A stretch of 64,000 bases of DNA from Streptomyces cavernicola (GCF_029968035.1 NZ_JASCIQ010000040.1:1-64000); one strand, 5' to 3'. Shown: positions 1 through 8,887, counted from the stretch's first letter. Notes: generated by a model not told the origin, from the letters alone. Made by a program: numbers and translations.

Positions 1-63
1 CGGGGGGGGGCCGGCCCCCCGCCGGGGGGGGGGGGGGGGGGCCCCGCCCCCCCCCCCCCCCCC
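1..63. repeat. G/C homopolymer tract at the window edge
   Basis: Almost pure runs of G followed by pure runs of C, capable of folding on itself. It carries no coding signal and looks unlike the rest of the window. It may be a sequence-end or assembly artefact, or a real GC-only hairpin. Confidence 0.6.
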
Positions 64-221
64 GCGACAGGGGCCGAAAGTGATCGGGCAGTGTGCCCAG
101 CGGCAGCTGTCTCGAATCCCGGACGGACGGGATCCTCCGGCATACGTGAGGCAACCCACACCTGCCGTATCGTTGGGGCCGGTCGTTATCAGACCGCGAC
201 AGACCGGAAGGGCAACACGCA

Positions 222-1346
222 GTGACCGTCGACGACACGGGCTCAGGCACGGGCACCCACCCCGCCCCCCGGGATGCCGACGACGCCACGGCCGACCACG
301 CGGGCGATCCGCTGGCGCTCCGGCTCGAGCAGCTGATCCTCGGCGCCGAGCGGCGTTACACGGCCTTCCAGGCGGCCCGCACCGCCGGCGTCTCCATGGA
401 GCTCGCGTCCCGTTTCTGGCGCGCCATGGGCTTCCCCGACATCGGCCAGGCCAAGGCGCTCACCGAGGCGGACGTGCTGGCGCTCCGGCGCCTCGCGGGC
501 CTCGTCGAGGCGGGCCTCCTCAGCGAGGCGATGGCCGTGCAGGTGGCCCGCTCCACCGGGCAGACCACCGCCCGCCTGGCCGAATGGCAGATCGACTCCT
601 TCCTGGAGGGCCTCACCGAGCCGCCCGAGCCGGGCATGACCCGCACCGAGGTGACGTACCCGCTGGTCGAGCTGCTCCTGCCCGAGCTGGAGGAGTTCCT
701 CGTCTACGTGTGGCGCCGCCAGCTGGCCGCCGCCACCAGCCGGGTCGTGCAGGCGGGCGACGACGAGGAGATGGTCGACCGGCGTCTCGCCGTCGGCTTC
801 GCCGACCTCGTCGGCTTCACGCGCCTGACCCGCCGTATGGAGGAGGAGGAACTCGGCGAGCTGGTCGAGGCCTTCGAGACCACCGCCGCCGACCTGGTCG
901 CGGCCCGCGGCGGCCGCCTCATCAAGACCCTCGGCGACGAGGTCCTCTTCTGCGCCGACGACGCGGGCACCGCCGCGGAGATCGCGCTCCGCCTGATCGA
1001 GACGATGGCCAACGACGACACGATGCCCGAGCTGCGCGTCGGCATCGCCTTCGGCACGGTGACCACGCGCATGGGCGACGTGTTCGGTACGACGGTGAAC
1101 CTCGCGAGCCGGCTCACCTCGATAGCGCCCAAGGACACCGTCCTGGTCGACGGGGCCCTCGCCGAGGAGCTCACCAGGACCGGCGACGCCCCGGCCTCCG
1201 AGTCCGAGGCCGCAGCGGAGGCCGAGCGCGCCGAGAAGGAGGGCACGGAGCCGGTCGCGTACCGCTTCGGGCTCCAGCCGATGTGGCAGCGCCCGGTGCG
1301 CGGCCTCGGCATGATCGAGCCCTGGCTGCTTTCGCGGCGCGACTGA
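222..1346 (+). CDS. class III adenylate/guanylate cyclase
   Basis: Predicted cytoplasmic class III nucleotidyl cyclase making cAMP (or cGMP) from the NTP. The catalytic domain occupies about residues 190-330: the ADLVGFT stretch supplies the first metal Asp, KTLGDEVLF holds the purine-selecting Lys and second metal Asp, and VNLASRLTS carries the transition-state Asn and Arg. The N-terminal 180 residues are helical and resemble the regulatory half of Rv1264-type pH-sensing cyclases (family knowledge). There are no membrane segments. The GTG start has a GGAAG-type ribosome site about 12 bases upstream. It stands alone; 75% of bases 64-221 upstream show no clear operator. In Streptomyces a single such cyclase feeds cAMP to Crp during germination and development. 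Adenylate activity is the likelier choice but is not proven by sequence. Confidence 0.9.
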   Translation: MTVDDTGSGTGTHPAPRDADDATADHAGDPLALRLEQLILGAERRYTAFQAARTAGVSMELASRFWRAMGFPDIGQAKALTEADVLALRRLAGLVEAGLLSEAMAVQVARSTGQTTARLAEWQIDSFLEGLTEPPEPGMTRTEVTYPLVELLLPELEEFLVYVWRRQLAAATSRVVQAGDDEEMVDRRLAVGFADLVGFTRLTRRMEEEELGELVEAFETTAADLVAARGGRLIKTLGDEVLFCADDAGTAAEIALRLIETMANDDTMPELRVGIAFGTVTTRMGDVFGTTVNLASRLTSIAPKDTVLVDGALAEELTRTGDAPASESEAAAEAERAEKEGTEPVAYRFGLQPMWQRPVRGLGMIEPWLLSRRD

Positions 1347-1463
1347 GCCGGGCCCCGGGCTGTCGTTCCGGGCGGTGCGGACGGCGCGGGCGGTGCGGGC
1401 TGGGCGGGCGAGGGTTATCCACAGGCCTTGGCCTCGTCGGGCAGGCCTGACATGATCCGTTGG

Positions 1464-1475
1464 TAACGGTCGTTA
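1464..1475. promoter_or_regulatory. candidate operator TAACGGTCGTTA
   Basis: Perfect 5-2-5 inverted repeat TAACG-GT-CGTTA, about 27 bases before the enoyl-CoA hydratase start, with flanking GG and ACC that nearly extend it. TetR-family regulators of fatty-acid genes use sites of this shape. No cognate regulator is adjacent, so the assignment is weak. Confidence 0.3.
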
Positions 1476-1502
1476 ACCAGCGTGATCGAGGGCGGAGGCG
1501 CC

Positions 1503-2297
1503 ATGTCGGAGCAGCGGTTCGGGGAACACGTCGTCGTGAGGCGACACGAGTACGTCGCCGAGTTCGTGCTCGACCGGCCGAAAGCCATGAACGCCGTGTC
1601 CACCGCGATGGCGCGCTCCATCTCCGCCGCCTGCCGCGCCCTCGGCGACGATCCGGACGTACGCGTCACCGTCCTCACCTCCACCCATGAGCGGGCCTTC
1701 TGCGTCGGCGCGGACCTGAAGGAGCGCAACTCCTTCACCGACGCCGAGCTCGTACGGCAGCGGCCCACCACGCGCGCCGCGTACACGGGTGTGCTCGAAC
1801 TGCCCATGCCGACCATCGCCGCCGTGCACGGCTTCGCCCTCGGCGGCGGCTTCGAACTCGCCCTGGCCTGCGACCTGATCGTGGCCGACGCCACCGCCGT
1901 GGTCGGCCTGCCCGAGGTGTCCGTCGGCGTCATCCCGGGCGGGGGTGGCACGCAGCTGCTTCCGCGCCGGGTCGGGGCCGCGCGCGCGGCCGAGCTGGTG
2001 TTCAGCGCGCGGCGCGTGGAGGCGGACGAGGCAAGGGAGTTGGGGCTCGTCGACGAGCTGGTCGAGGCCGGGCGGGACCGGGAGTCGGCGCTCGCCCTCG
2101 CCACGCGGATCGCGGGCAACTCGCCGGTCGGGCTGCGGGCGGCGAAGCGGGCGCTGCGGTTGGGGCAGGGGTTGGACCTGCGGTCCGGGCTCGATGTGGA
2201 GGACTCGGCTTGGCGTTCGGTGGCGTTTTCCGGGGATCGGGCGGAGGGGGTTGCGGCGTTCAACGAGAAGCGGAAGCCGGTGTGGCCTGGGGCGTAG
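1503..2297 (+). CDS. enoyl-CoA hydratase/isomerase (crotonase) family protein
   Basis: Soluble crotonase-fold enzyme of about 264 residues, the usual family length. The oxyanion-hole segments are visible: GADLKERN in the first half and the ALGGGFELALACDL helix start, followed by GVIPGGGGTQLL. The likely reaction is hydration of 2-trans-enoyl-CoA in fatty-acid or branched-chain amino-acid breakdown; crotonases vary widely in substrate, so the exact one is open. I chose ATG 1503 because GGGCGGAGGC sits just upstream; a GTG 21 bases earlier is in frame but lies within that ribosome site. It is monocistronic: the upstream gene ends 156 bases earlier and a repeat-filled gap follows. Confidence 0.9.
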   Translation: MSEQRFGEHVVVRRHEYVAEFVLDRPKAMNAVSTAMARSISAACRALGDDPDVRVTVLTSTHERAFCVGADLKERNSFTDAELVRQRPTTRAAYTGVLELPMPTIAAVHGFALGGGFELALACDLIVADATAVVGLPEVSVGVIPGGGGTQLLPRRVGAARAAELVFSARRVEADEARELGLVDELVEAGRDRESALALATRIAGNSPVGLRAAKRALRLGQGLDLRSGLDVEDSAWRSVAFSGDRAEGVAAFNEKRKPVWPGA

Positions 2298-2828
2298 TTT
2301 CCTCCCCTGACCCCTGCTACCGGGGCTGCGCCCCGGCCCCCGGCTGTCTTTCGGCTGCCGCGCCGTCGTGGTTGTTCGCGCAGTTCCCCGCGCCCCTGAA
2401 GATCGGGGGCTGCGCCCCGGCCCCCGGCTGTTTTTCGGCTGCCGCGCCGCTGTCGTTGTTCGCGCAGTTCCCCGCGCCCCTATCGGGGCACTCATCGCAG
2501 CCCCAGCCCGCACAGTTCAGCCCCACCTCGCAAGGATCCAGCCCGCGGCATCTGCGGAGCAGGAGGGCCGGGGCGCAGCCCCGGTTTTTAGGGGCGCGGG
2601 GAACTGCGCGGCCAGCCACGGCGTAGCTGCAGGTGAAAGACGGCTGTGAGGGTCGGGGCGGTAGCCGCGGTTTTTTAGGGGCGCGGGGAACTGCGCGAAC
2701 GGCCACAGCGGAGGTGCAGGCGAAGGGCGGCCGTCGGGTTCGGGGCGCAGCCCCGGTAGTGGGGGGCGGGGTGGTAGCCCCGGGTGGGGAAAAGGGCGAA
2801 GTGGGGGGAAACTCCCTAGCCTGGGGGA
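2298..2828. repeat. gene-free stretch with direct and inverted copies of a dispersed GC-rich repeat
   Basis: No gene is visible. Two direct copies of a roughly 80-base unit (2322-2398 and 2405-2482) each end in the core GCGCAGTTCCCCGCGCCCCT (2378-2397, 2462-2481). Two inverted copies of the core follow at 2590-2609 and 2677-2696, so the region could fold into large stem-loops. Open frames across it are translations of the repeat. The terminal inverted repeats seen in other copies of this family are absent here. Confidence 0.85.
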
Positions 2829-4010
2829 ATGGCTGAGGAGGAAGACCGGCTGCGGGCCGTCGTCGCGTTGGCGCAGGCCATGGCCGCCGCGCACTCGCCG
2901 AGGGAGTCCTGGCTGGCCGCGGCCCAGGGGGCGCGCAGGGCGTTGGGCGGGAGCTTCGCCGCCCTCTCGGTGTGGGAGCGGCATCGCGGGCGCCTCCGCG
3001 TACTCGTGAACGCGGGCGAACGGGCCCCGGACGAGGAGGAGTTCCCCGAGGACGAGGCGTACCCCGTGCACCAGTTCCCGGAGATCACCGAGTTCCTGCA
3101 CGAGAGGTGGGCCGGCGGCGGCGAGCCCGACGCCTGGGTCGAGACCGCGCAGGGTCCGAGGGAGGACGCCAGGGCCGGCCACTGCCACCTGGGGGCACCT
3201 CCCAGCGTTAGCTGGGGGAGGGTCGCCGCGCTGCGCAGGCGCGGTCGGGGCAGCTGCGTGGTCGCCCCGATCGTGCTGCACGGGCGGGCCTGGGGCGAGT
3301 TGTACGTGGCGCGGCCGCCCGGCGTCCCCGTGTTCGATCGGAACGACGCGGACTTCGCCACCGTCCTCGTGTCCGTCATCGCCGCCGGGATTGCCCAGTT
3401 CGAGCGCCTGGAGGAGGCCCGCAGACTCGCGTACACCGACTCCCTGACCGGGCTCGCCAACCGCCGGGCCGTGGACGCCCGCATGGACGAGGCGATCGAG
3501 CGGCACCGGGCGGACCCGGAGGGCGTCGTGGTCTCCCTCGTCGTCTGCGATCTGAACGGGCTGAAGCGGGTCAACGACACCCGGGGCCACGCGGTCGGCG
3601 ACCGACTGCTCGAACGTTTCGGCTCGGTGCTCTCGCTGTGCGGCGCGATGCTGCCCGGTGCGCTCGCTGCCCGGCTCGGCGGCGACGAGTTCTGCCTCCT
3701 GTCGACCGGGCCGAGCGCCGACGAAGTGGTCCGGGTCGCCGATGAACTCTGCGTGCGCGGGGGCGAGTTGGAGCTGGGCGAGGGCGTCGCGTGCGGGGTG
3801 GCGTCGACCGGCGACCCGATCGGCCCGGTGCGCTCGGCCCGCCGCCTGTTCCGGCTCGCGGACGCCGCCCAGTACCGGGCCAAGGCCGCGCGCTCCCAGA
3901 AGCCCGTGGTGGCGGGGCGTGAGGGCCCGGACGATCCGGTCGTGCGGCTCGCGGACGAGCCGGGCCCGGCACTTCGCCAGGGCGAGCGGCGCCGCTTCCG
4001 GGGGCGCTGA
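2829..4010 (+). CDS. GGDEF-domain diguanylate cyclase with N-terminal GAF-like region
   Basis: Predicted cyclic di-GMP synthase. Residues about 1-190 resemble a GAF sensor; the GGDEF domain runs from about 200 to 375, with an intact GGDEF at 284-288 and the upstream VCDLNGLKRVND segment that contributes to the nucleotide site. The usual RxxD inhibitory site before GGDEF is not present (LPGA there), suggesting no product inhibition at that site. No membrane segment, so cytosolic. ATG 2829 is used; the ribosome site is a weak GGGGG. Odd feature: a hairpin repeat (3189-3222) lies in frame at about residues 121-131, inside the sensor region. It is followed by hutH 43 bases downstream. In Streptomyces cyclic di-GMP acts through BldD to hold back sporulation. 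Confidence 0.88.
   Translation: MAEEEDRLRAVVALAQAMAAAHSPRESWLAAAQGARRALGGSFAALSVWERHRGRLRVLVNAGERAPDEEEFPEDEAYPVHQFPEITEFLHERWAGGGEPDAWVETAQGPREDARAGHCHLGAPPSVSWGRVAALRRRGRGSCVVAPIVLHGRAWGELYVARPPGVPVFDRNDADFATVLVSVIAAGIAQFERLEEARRLAYTDSLTGLANRRAVDARMDEAIERHRADPEGVVVSLVVCDLNGLKRVNDTRGHAVGDRLLERFGSVLSLCGAMLPGALAARLGGDEFCLLSTGPSADEVVRVADELCVRGGELELGEGVACGVASTGDPIGPVRSARRLFRLADAAQYRAKAARSQKPVVAGREGPDDPVVRLADEPGPALRQGERRRFRGR
3189..3222. repeat. hairpin repeat inserted in frame in the GGDEF gene
   Basis: Stem CCCAGC (3201-3206), loop GTTA, stem GCTGGG (3211-3216), extended outward by CCT/GGAGG with a small bulge. This palindrome resembles short dispersed hairpins that are familiar between genes in Streptomyces; here it is read as codons (HLGAPPSVSWGR) without breaking the frame. 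Confidence 0.7.
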
Positions 4011-4053
4011 GCACATGCGTGAGGGTGAGCATTCCGTGGACGGTGAGCATCCC

Positions 4054-5592
4054 GTGGACACGGTCGTCCTTGGCCCTTCGGGGGTCACCGCGGCCGAGGT
4101 CGTCGCCGTCGCCCGGGGCGGCGCCCGCGTCGAGCTGTCGGACGAGGCGCTGGCGGCGCTCGCCGCGTCCCGCCGGATCGTCGACGCGCTCGCCGCCGAG
4201 CCCGCGCCGGTCTACGGCGTCTCCACCGGCTTCGGCGCGCTCGCCACCCGGTACATCGACCATGAGCTGCGCACCCGGCTGCAGCGCAACATCGTCCGCT
4301 CGCACGCCGCGGGCATGGGCCCGCACGTGGAGCGCGAGGTCGTGCGCGCCCTGATGTTCCTGCGCCTGAAGACACTCTGCTCCGGGCGCACCGGTGTCCG
4401 CCCGGAGGTCGCCCTGGGCCTGGCGGGGCTGCTCGACGCGGGCATCACGCCGGTCGTCCACGAGTACGGCTCGCTCGGCTGCTCCGGCGACCTCGCGCCG
4501 CTCGCGCACTGCGCCCTCACGCTGCTCGGCGAGGGCGAGGCGGAGGGCCCCGACGGCACGGTGCGGCCCGCCGCCGAACTCCTCGCCGAGCACGGCCTCG
4601 CCCCCGTCGAACTGCACGAGAAGGAAGGCCTTGCGCTGCTCAACGGCACGGACGGGATGCTCGGCATGCTGCTCCTCGCCCTCGCCGACCTGGAGTTGCT
4701 CTACCGCAGCGCGGACGTCACCGCCGCGCTCTCCCTGGAGGCGCTGCTCGGCACCGACAAGGTCCTCGCGCCCGAGCTGAACGCCGTCCGCCCGCACCCC
4801 GGCCAGGCCGCCGCGGCCGCCAACATGCGGAAGGTGCTTGACGGTTCGGGCCTGACCGGCCACCACCAGGACGACGCGCCGCGCGTCCAGGACGCCTACT
4901 CGGTGCGCTGCGCCCCGCAGGTCGCGGGCGCGGGCCGGGACACCCTCGCGCACGCCCGTACGGTCGCGGAGCGGGAGTTGGCCGCGGCCGTCGACAACCC
5001 GGTGGTTCTAGACGACGGCAGGGTCGAGTCGAACGGGAACTTTCACGGGGCGCCCGTCGCGTACGTACTGGACTTCCTGGCCGTCGCAGCCGCCGACCTC
5101 GGGTCGATCGCCGAGCGGCGCACGGACCGGCTGCTCGACAAGAGCCGGTCGCACGGGCTGCCGCCGTTCCTGGCCGACGACCCGGGCGTGGACTCGGGCC
5201 TGATGATCGCCCAGTACACGCAGGCCGCCCTGGTCAGCGAGATGAAGCGGCTCGCGGTGCCCGCGTCGGTCGACTCCATCCCGTCGTCCGCGATGCAGGA
5301 GGACCACGTCTCGATGGGCTGGTCGGCGGGGCGTGAACTACGGTCGTCCGTACGGAACTTGTCGCGGATCCTGGCCGTCGAGCTGTGTGCCGCGACGCGC
5401 GGGATCGAGCTGCGCGCGGGCCTCGAACCCGCGCCCGCCTCGCGTGCCGTGATCGCCGCCGCGCGGGCGGCCGGCCTGCAAGGTCCGGGCCCCGACCGGC
5501 ACTTGGCGCCCGATCTGGCGGCGGCGGAGGAGTTCGTGCGCACCGGGGCGCTGCTCGCGGCGGTGCAGTCGGTGACGGGACCGCTGGCCTAG
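4054..5592 (+). CDS. hutH: histidine ammonia-lyase
   Basis: First step of histidine use: L-histidine to trans-urocanate plus ammonia, cytoplasmic homotetramer. The methylidene-imidazolone prosthetic group forms from residues 143-145, here Cys-Ser-Gly within GSLGCSGDLAPL instead of the common Ala-Ser-Gly; this variant is known for Streptomyces enzymes. Other signatures include the YGVSTGFG loop and SSAMQEDHVSMGW near the C-terminus. Starting at GTG 4054 gives 512 residues, the usual length. An in-frame ATG at 4015 would add 13 residues coded by an 18-base tandem duplication (about 4025-4060), so the start is not certain. No other hut gene is adjacent, which is normal for Streptomyces. Confidence 0.95.
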   Translation: MDTVVLGPSGVTAAEVVAVARGGARVELSDEALAALAASRRIVDALAAEPAPVYGVSTGFGALATRYIDHELRTRLQRNIVRSHAAGMGPHVEREVVRALMFLRLKTLCSGRTGVRPEVALGLAGLLDAGITPVVHEYGSLGCSGDLAPLAHCALTLLGEGEAEGPDGTVRPAAELLAEHGLAPVELHEKEGLALLNGTDGMLGMLLLALADLELLYRSADVTAALSLEALLGTDKVLAPELNAVRPHPGQAAAAANMRKVLDGSGLTGHHQDDAPRVQDAYSVRCAPQVAGAGRDTLAHARTVAERELAAAVDNPVVLDDGRVESNGNFHGAPVAYVLDFLAVAAADLGSIAERRTDRLLDKSRSHGLPPFLADDPGVDSGLMIAQYTQAALVSEMKRLAVPASVDSIPSSAMQEDHVSMGWSAGRELRSSVRNLSRILAVELCAATRGIELRAGLEPAPASRAVIAAARAAGLQGPGPDRHLAPDLAAAEEFVRTGALLAAVQSVTGPLA

Positions 5593-5614
5593 AGCCCTTG
5601 CGGGGCTCCGGCGG

Positions 5615-5932
5615 TCAGGAGAGCTGCTCCTGGCGGGCCGAGTACGCGACGAAGCCGACGCCCGCGCCGAGGAAGAGCAGCCCGCCGATCACGTACGGCG
5701 TGGTGTTCACCGCGCCGGTCTCCGCGAGGCGGGTCCCGGCAGGGGCGGAGGCGGTGGAGGCCGGGGCGGCGTCTGGGCGCGGGGTTGCCGAGGCGGCGAC
5801 GGGAGCCCGCTCCGTACGGTGGCGTTCCTCGTGCCGGTCGGCCGTCGCGTTCGCGGAGGGGACGAACCACAGGGCGCCGAGAACGGAGGCCGCGGCGGCG
5901 GTGGTGAGCAGCGAGCGACGTGCGGCGGACAC
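5615..5932 (-). CDS. small sortase-anchored surface protein (LAETG motif)
   Basis: 105-residue secreted protein. It has an N-terminal signal peptide (about 1-30, ending near SANA), a Pro/Ala/Thr-rich middle, then the sorting signal LAETG at about residue 70, a hydrophobic stretch (YVIGGLLFLGAGVGFVAYSA) and a short tail. LAXTG is the motif recognised by class E sortases, so the protein is predicted to be linked to peptidoglycan. The mature part is only about 40 residues with no recognisable domain, so its job is unknown. It converges with hutH, 22 bases away. No sortase gene is in the window. Confidence 0.75.
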   Translation of the reverse strand: MSAARRSLLTTAAAASVLGALWFVPSANATADRHEERHRTERAPVAASATPRPDAAPASTASAPAGTRLAETGAVNTTPYVIGGLLFLGAGVGFVAYSARQEQLS

Positions 5933-6040
5933 GGGATCGATCCCCCTTGTGTACTGGCGATTTGGCCGTGTGAGCTGATGCTAATGAAAGCCGCGGGTCG
6001 TGGGAAAGCCGGGAGGGGGCCACGCCTTACGCTCCGTCAT

Positions 6041-6439
6041 ATGAGCACTCCTGAGACATCCCGTTATGTCCGGCTGAAGGTCGAACTGGTCCTGGACATC
6101 ACCGAATCCGAAGCCCTCACGGGCGCCGCTCTCGACCGCATCGGGCACGACGAATTCATGCCCGACGAGGAGCGTGCGCATGCCGAGTCGGCGGTGCGTG
6201 AGGACGCGGCGGAGGCGCTCGCGTATCTGGTCGACCCCTTCGGCCTGGTCGGTGAGGTGCCGGGCGTCGAGCTCGCGCAGGCCTCGTGGAGTAGTGAGCC
6301 GGTGGACTTCGACCCGGAGGCCCAGGACTGGGACGACGACGAGGTGGACGACGAGGTCGACTGGGAGGTCGACGAGGACGAGTCCGAAGATTACGAAGAG
6401 TCCGCAGAGGCTGACGAAGAGGCCGACGAGGAGCAGTGA
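6041..6439 (+). CDS. hypothetical protein with very acidic C-terminus
   Basis: 132 residues. The first 95 form a plausible folded domain with alternating hydrophobic residues (RYVRLKVELVLDITESEALT). The last 40 are almost all Asp/Glu with scattered Ser and Trp, which resembles nucleic-acid-mimic or chaperone-like acidic tails. There is no signal peptide or membrane segment. ATG 6041 follows GGGAGGGGG at a somewhat long spacing. I do not recognise the family beyond it being a typical actinobacterial conserved hypothetical. It is likely monocistronic: the upstream gene is divergent and the downstream gene is 197 bases away. Confidence 0.7.
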   Translation: MSTPETSRYVRLKVELVLDITESEALTGAALDRIGHDEFMPDEERAHAESAVREDAAEALAYLVDPFGLVGEVPGVELAQASWSSEPVDFDPEAQDWDDDEVDDEVDWEVDEDESEDYEESAEADEEADEEQ

Positions 6440-6636
6440 CCGGGGCCGGGTTCCGCCACCCCGAGACGTACTGCTAGAAACGGCAGGGTTACGGGCATAC
6501 GCACGTGGCCTTCCCCACATCTTCCGCACACCTGGAACCGGACGAACCGTCATGGGTGTTCTAAAGCATGACGGGATCGCCTCCGCGGGCGCCCGCACGG
6601 GGACATGGGGATTCGGCAACGATGGAGAAGCGTGTG

Positions 6637-7887
6637 ATGACGGTCGGTAACCGGCGCAGGGGTTTCATAGCCGCGTCTGCCCTGGTCAGTGGCGTTCTGG
6701 TGCTCTCCGCCTGTAGCGGCGGCGACGAGGGCGGCAAGGCGGGCGACGGCAACAGGAAGTCGCAGAGCCAGGCCGACGAGGCCGCCGCCAAGGACGCCTC
6801 GGCCGCCCAGATCAAGATCACGCCCAAGAACGGCGAGAACAAGGCCAGCATCAACAACGCGGCCAAGGTGACCGTCAGCGATGGCACCCTCACCGAGGTC
6901 GAGATGCAGACCACGGACGGCACCGAGGTCGCCGGGTCCCTCGCGGCCGACAAGAAGAGCTGGAAGCCCGACGCCCAGCTGGAGCGCGGCACGACGTACA
7001 AGGTCACCGCGGTCGCCGAGGACGGCAAGGGTCGTGAGGCGCACGAGAACGCCAAGTTCACGACCGTGTCGTCCGCCAACAGCTTCATAGGCAACTTCAC
7101 CCCGGACGACGGCAAGGAAGTCGGCGTCGGCATGCCGGTGTCGATCAACTTCGACAAGGCGATCACCGACAAGGCCGCCGTCCAGGGTGGCATCAAGGTC
7201 AGCTCCAGCAGCGGCCAGGAGGTCGTCGGCCACTGGTTCAACGCCAACCGCCTGGACTTCCGCCCCGAGGACTACTGGCAGGAGGGCTCCACCGTGACCC
7301 TCAAGCTGGACCTCGACGGCGTCGAGGGCGCCGACGGCGTGTACGGCGTGCAGCAGAAGACCGTGACCTTCAAGATCGGCCGCAACCAGGTCTCGACCGT
7401 CGACGCCAAGAGCAAGACGATGACGGTCACGCAGGACGGCAAGACCGTCAAGACCATCCCGATCTCCGCGGGCTCCCCGGACAACCCCACGTACAACGGC
7501 CAGATGGTGATCTCCGAGAAGTTCAAGGAGACCCGGATGAACGGTGCGACGGTCGGCTTCACCGACGACGACGGCAAGGGCGAGTACGACATCAAGGACG
7601 TGCCGCACGCGATGCGCCTGTCGACCTCCGGCACGTTCATCCACGGCAACTACTGGGGCGCCAAGTCGATCTTCGGCTCGGCCAACACCAGCCACGGCTG
7701 CGTCGGCCTCTCCGACACCAAGGGCGCGGACGACCCCAAGACCGCGGGCGCCTGGTTCTACGACAACTCGCTGATCGGCGACGTCGTGATCGTCAAGAAC
7801 TCCCCGGACAAGACGATCACCCCGGACAACGGCCTGAACGGCTGGAACATGAGCTGGGACGAGTGGAAGGCCGGCTCCGCCGTCTGA
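6637..7887 (+). CDS. lipoprotein L,D-transpeptidase (YkuD domain)
   Basis: Cell-wall enzyme forming 3-3 cross-links between meso-/LL-diaminopimelate stems, or attaching proteins to peptidoglycan. A lipoprotein signal ends in LSAC with Cys26 as the lipidated residue, so it sits on the outer face of the membrane. Two Ig-like domains span about residues 60-250, followed by the YkuD catalytic domain with HGNYWGAKSIFG and the nucleophile motif SHGCVGL (Cys355). The order matches mycobacterial LdtMt2-type enzymes. ATG 6637 is preferred because GGAGAAG lies 6 bases before it; ATG 6622 is an alternative. It is followed by a strong terminator. The 197-base leader shows no obvious operator. Confidence 0.92.
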   Translation: MTVGNRRRGFIAASALVSGVLVLSACSGGDEGGKAGDGNRKSQSQADEAAAKDASAAQIKITPKNGENKASINNAAKVTVSDGTLTEVEMQTTDGTEVAGSLAADKKSWKPDAQLERGTTYKVTAVAEDGKGREAHENAKFTTVSSANSFIGNFTPDDGKEVGVGMPVSINFDKAITDKAAVQGGIKVSSSSGQEVVGHWFNANRLDFRPEDYWQEGSTVTLKLDLDGVEGADGVYGVQQKTVTFKIGRNQVSTVDAKSKTMTVTQDGKTVKTIPISAGSPDNPTYNGQMVISEKFKETRMNGATVGFTDDDGKGEYDIKDVPHAMRLSTSGTFIHGNYWGAKSIFGSANTSHGCVGLSDTKGADDPKTAGAWFYDNSLIGDVVIVKNSPDKTITPDNGLNGWNMSWDEWKAGSAV

Positions 7888-7905
7888 CCCCCACCCTGAA
7901 CGCCT

Positions 7906-7939
7906 GCGGGCCCGCACCGGAACTCCGGTGCGGGCCCGC
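7906..7939. terminator. bidirectional hairpin terminator
   Basis: Perfect 15-bp stem GCGGGCCCGCACCGG, loop AACT, matching right arm. It lies between the converging L,D-transpeptidase and regulator genes and probably ends both transcripts. No U-tract, as usual in Streptomyces. CGTACGTACG is repeated just after it (about 7944-7973). Confidence 0.8.
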
Positions 7940-7984
7940 TCTCGTACGTACGCCCGCGGTCGTACGTACGCGTCGTCGCGCGGC

Positions 7985-8887
7985 TCAAGCCGGTTGTGTG
8001 CTCCAGGAGTTGAGCAGGCGCAGCGACTCCGCCGCGTGCGAGCCGGGCTCCGCGTGGAACGTGACCAGGTGCTGGTCGTGGTTGTCGGGCAGCGCGAGCG
8101 TCTCGTACGCGAGGGTCAGCTCGCCCACCACCGGGTGCCGGATGAGCTTCGTGCCGTGGCCGCGCTTCTGCACCGTGTGCGCCGCCCACAGCCGCCGGAA
8201 GTCCTCGCTCTTCACCGACAACTCGCCGACCAGGGCGGAGAGTTGGGGATCGTCCGGGTAGCAGCCCGCCTCCAGGCGCAGCACGCTCACCACCTCGACT
8301 GCCTTCGCCTCCCAGTCCCCGTACAGCTCGTGCGCCACCGGGTCCAGGAAGGTGTGCCGGGCCATGTTGCGCTCCTCGGGCGGCAGCGCCGCGAAGTCGC
8401 CGAGCAGGGCGCACGCCATCCGGTTCCAGCCGATCACTTCGAGGCGGCGGCCCAGGACGTACGCGGGGATGCCCTCCATCGCGTCCAGCAGGTGTTGCAG
8501 CTGCACCCGCACCTGCTGCGGCCGGGCCGAGAGCTTCTTCTTCTTGCGGATCTGCTTGGGCTTGGCCAGATGCGTCAGATGCGCGTGCTCGGTCTCCGAG
8601 AGCTGCAGCGCCCGCGCGATCGCGTCGAGCACCTCCACCGAGACGTTCTGCCCGTGCCCCTGCTCCAGGCGCGTGTAGTACGCCACCGAGACGCCCGCGA
8701 GCTGCGCCAGCTCCTCCCGGCGCAGCCCCGGCACGCGGCGCCGGCGGCCGAAGTCGGGCAGCCCCACGTCGCCGGGCTTCAGGCGCGCCCTGCGGGTCCG
8801 CAGGAACTCGCCGAGCTGGGACTCCGCCGAGTGCCTTGCCGGCTGCGGGCCGTCCGGACGGGGGGCGGGCGGGTCGATGGGGGCCAT
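7985..8887 (-). CDS. helix-turn-helix regulator with MmyB-like ligand-binding domain
   Basis: 300-residue cytoplasmic transcription factor. The N-terminal Xre-type helix-turn-helix is at about residues 30-100 (RREELAQLAGVSVAYYTRLEQG), then a basic linker (KQIRKKKK) and an MmyB-like C-terminal domain of about 170 residues thought to bind fatty acids or similar ligands. Streptomyces has many copies, nearly all divergent from a dehydrogenase or reductase they control; that is the layout here, with the alcohol dehydrogenase starting 127 bases away. Start is the ATG at 8887. The specific ligand is unknown. Confidence 0.88.
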   Translation of the reverse strand: MAPIDPPAPRPDGPQPARHSAESQLGEFLRTRRARLKPGDVGLPDFGRRRRVPGLRREELAQLAGVSVAYYTRLEQGHGQNVSVEVLDAIARALQLSETEHAHLTHLAKPKQIRKKKKLSARPQQVRVQLQHLLDAMEGIPAYVLGRRLEVIGWNRMACALLGDFAALPPEERNMARHTFLDPVAHELYGDWEAKAVEVVSVLRLEAGCYPDDPQLSALVGELSVKSEDFRRLWAAHTVQKRGHGTKLIRHPVVGELTLAYETLALPDNHDQHLVTFHAEPGSHAAESLRLLNSWSTQPA

